From Clostridia bacterium (GTDB lineage: Bacteria > Bacillota > Clostridia > Oscillospirales > Acutalibacteraceae): DNA of 6,352 bases. A program made the translations under genes and the position numbers. The notes below the pieces were generated by a model. It had not been told where the DNA came from, did no database searches, and saw nothing but the letters and a program-made list of their open reading frames with translations. The stretch is from the NCBI GenBank assembly GCA_017437165.1, contig JAFSBS010000062.1, positions 1 to 6,352 of the forward strand, in the 5' to 3' direction. Below, piece after piece: positions 6,255 through 6,352 of the stretch. Within the stretch, counting starts at the first letter, position 1. Every line of letters starts with the position of its first letter.

Positions 6255-6273
6255 TTTAAATATATAATGTCAA
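6245..6273 (-). promoter_or_regulatory. Strong sigma-A promoter of the rsmA-kinase-epimerase operon
   Basis: On the minus strand a perfect -35 TTGACA (6273-6268) is followed by exactly 17 bp and the -10 TATACT (6250-6245, 5/6). The start would fall near 6238, giving a leader of about 40 nt with no obvious structure. This is the best promoter in the window. No operator-like palindrome is seen over it, so expression of the operon may be constitutive. Confidence 0.8.
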
Positions 6274-6299
6274 TACATTCACTCTTAAGGAGAAAAATT

Positions 6300-6352
6300 A
6301 TGGATAACATTTTTAACGCTCAATTTATAAGACAAAATGAAGATTTAGGTAC
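6300..6352 (+). CDS. Start of an unidentified protein (17 codons, partial, runs off right edge)
   Basis: An ATG at 6300 is preceded by AAGGAG (6287-6292) with a 7-nt spacing, one of the best ribosome binding sites in the window, so a real gene very probably starts here. The visible product is MDNIFNAQFIRQNEDLG, which I do not recognise and which is too short for any family call. It is divergent from rsmA with about 100 bp between start codons and a shared promoter region. No signal peptide or membrane segment is apparent in the visible part. Confidence 0.7.
   Translation, partial: MDNIFNAQFIRQNEDLG

Overview
The window reads as AT-rich chromosomal DNA from a low-GC Gram-positive bacterium, most likely a member of the Clostridia. 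Supporting this are the A/T-rich third codon positions, strong AGGAG-type ribosome binding sites, TGn-extended -10 promoters, a Bacillota-type YlmH protein, a YclM-like aspartate kinase and an epimerase that resembles the clostridial D-allulose 3-epimerases. No phage, plasmid, CRISPR, tRNA or rRNA signal was seen.

Layout. Positions 1-384 (minus) hold the N-terminal half of ylmH, an RNA-binding ribosome-rescue/division-associated protein that runs off the left edge. A 266-bp divergent intergenic region separates it from an aspartate kinase gene (651-1964, plus). A 322-bp gap follows. Most of it is a MITE-like non-coding element with imperfect terminal inverted repeats and a long central hairpin; the gap ends in a well-formed promoter for rmuC (2287-3564, plus). 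A strong hairpin at 3568-3608 lies between the convergent stop codons and probably terminates transcription from both sides.

The right half is a minus-strand three-gene operon read in the order rsmA (5342-6196), PfkB-family sugar kinase resembling fructokinase (4497-5333), ketose 3-epimerase resembling D-allulose/D-psicose 3-epimerase (3613-4482). The gaps are 8 and 14 bp, and a near-perfect sigma-A promoter (TTGACA, 17 bp, TATACT) lies upstream of rsmA. The right edge (from 6300, plus) carries the first 17 codons of an unidentified divergent gene.

How the genes fit together. The epimerase and kinase suggest a short route from a rare ketohexose (D-allulose) through D-fructose to fructose 6-phosphate. 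It is attached to a housekeeping 16S rRNA dimethyltransferase gene with no transporter or regulator in view. The other genes (ylmH, aspartate kinase, rmuC) are ordinary chromosomal functions with separate promoters. No clearly new multi-gene system is visible. The two points most worth following are the rsmA-kinase-epimerase arrangement and the palindromic element between the aspartate kinase and rmuC.
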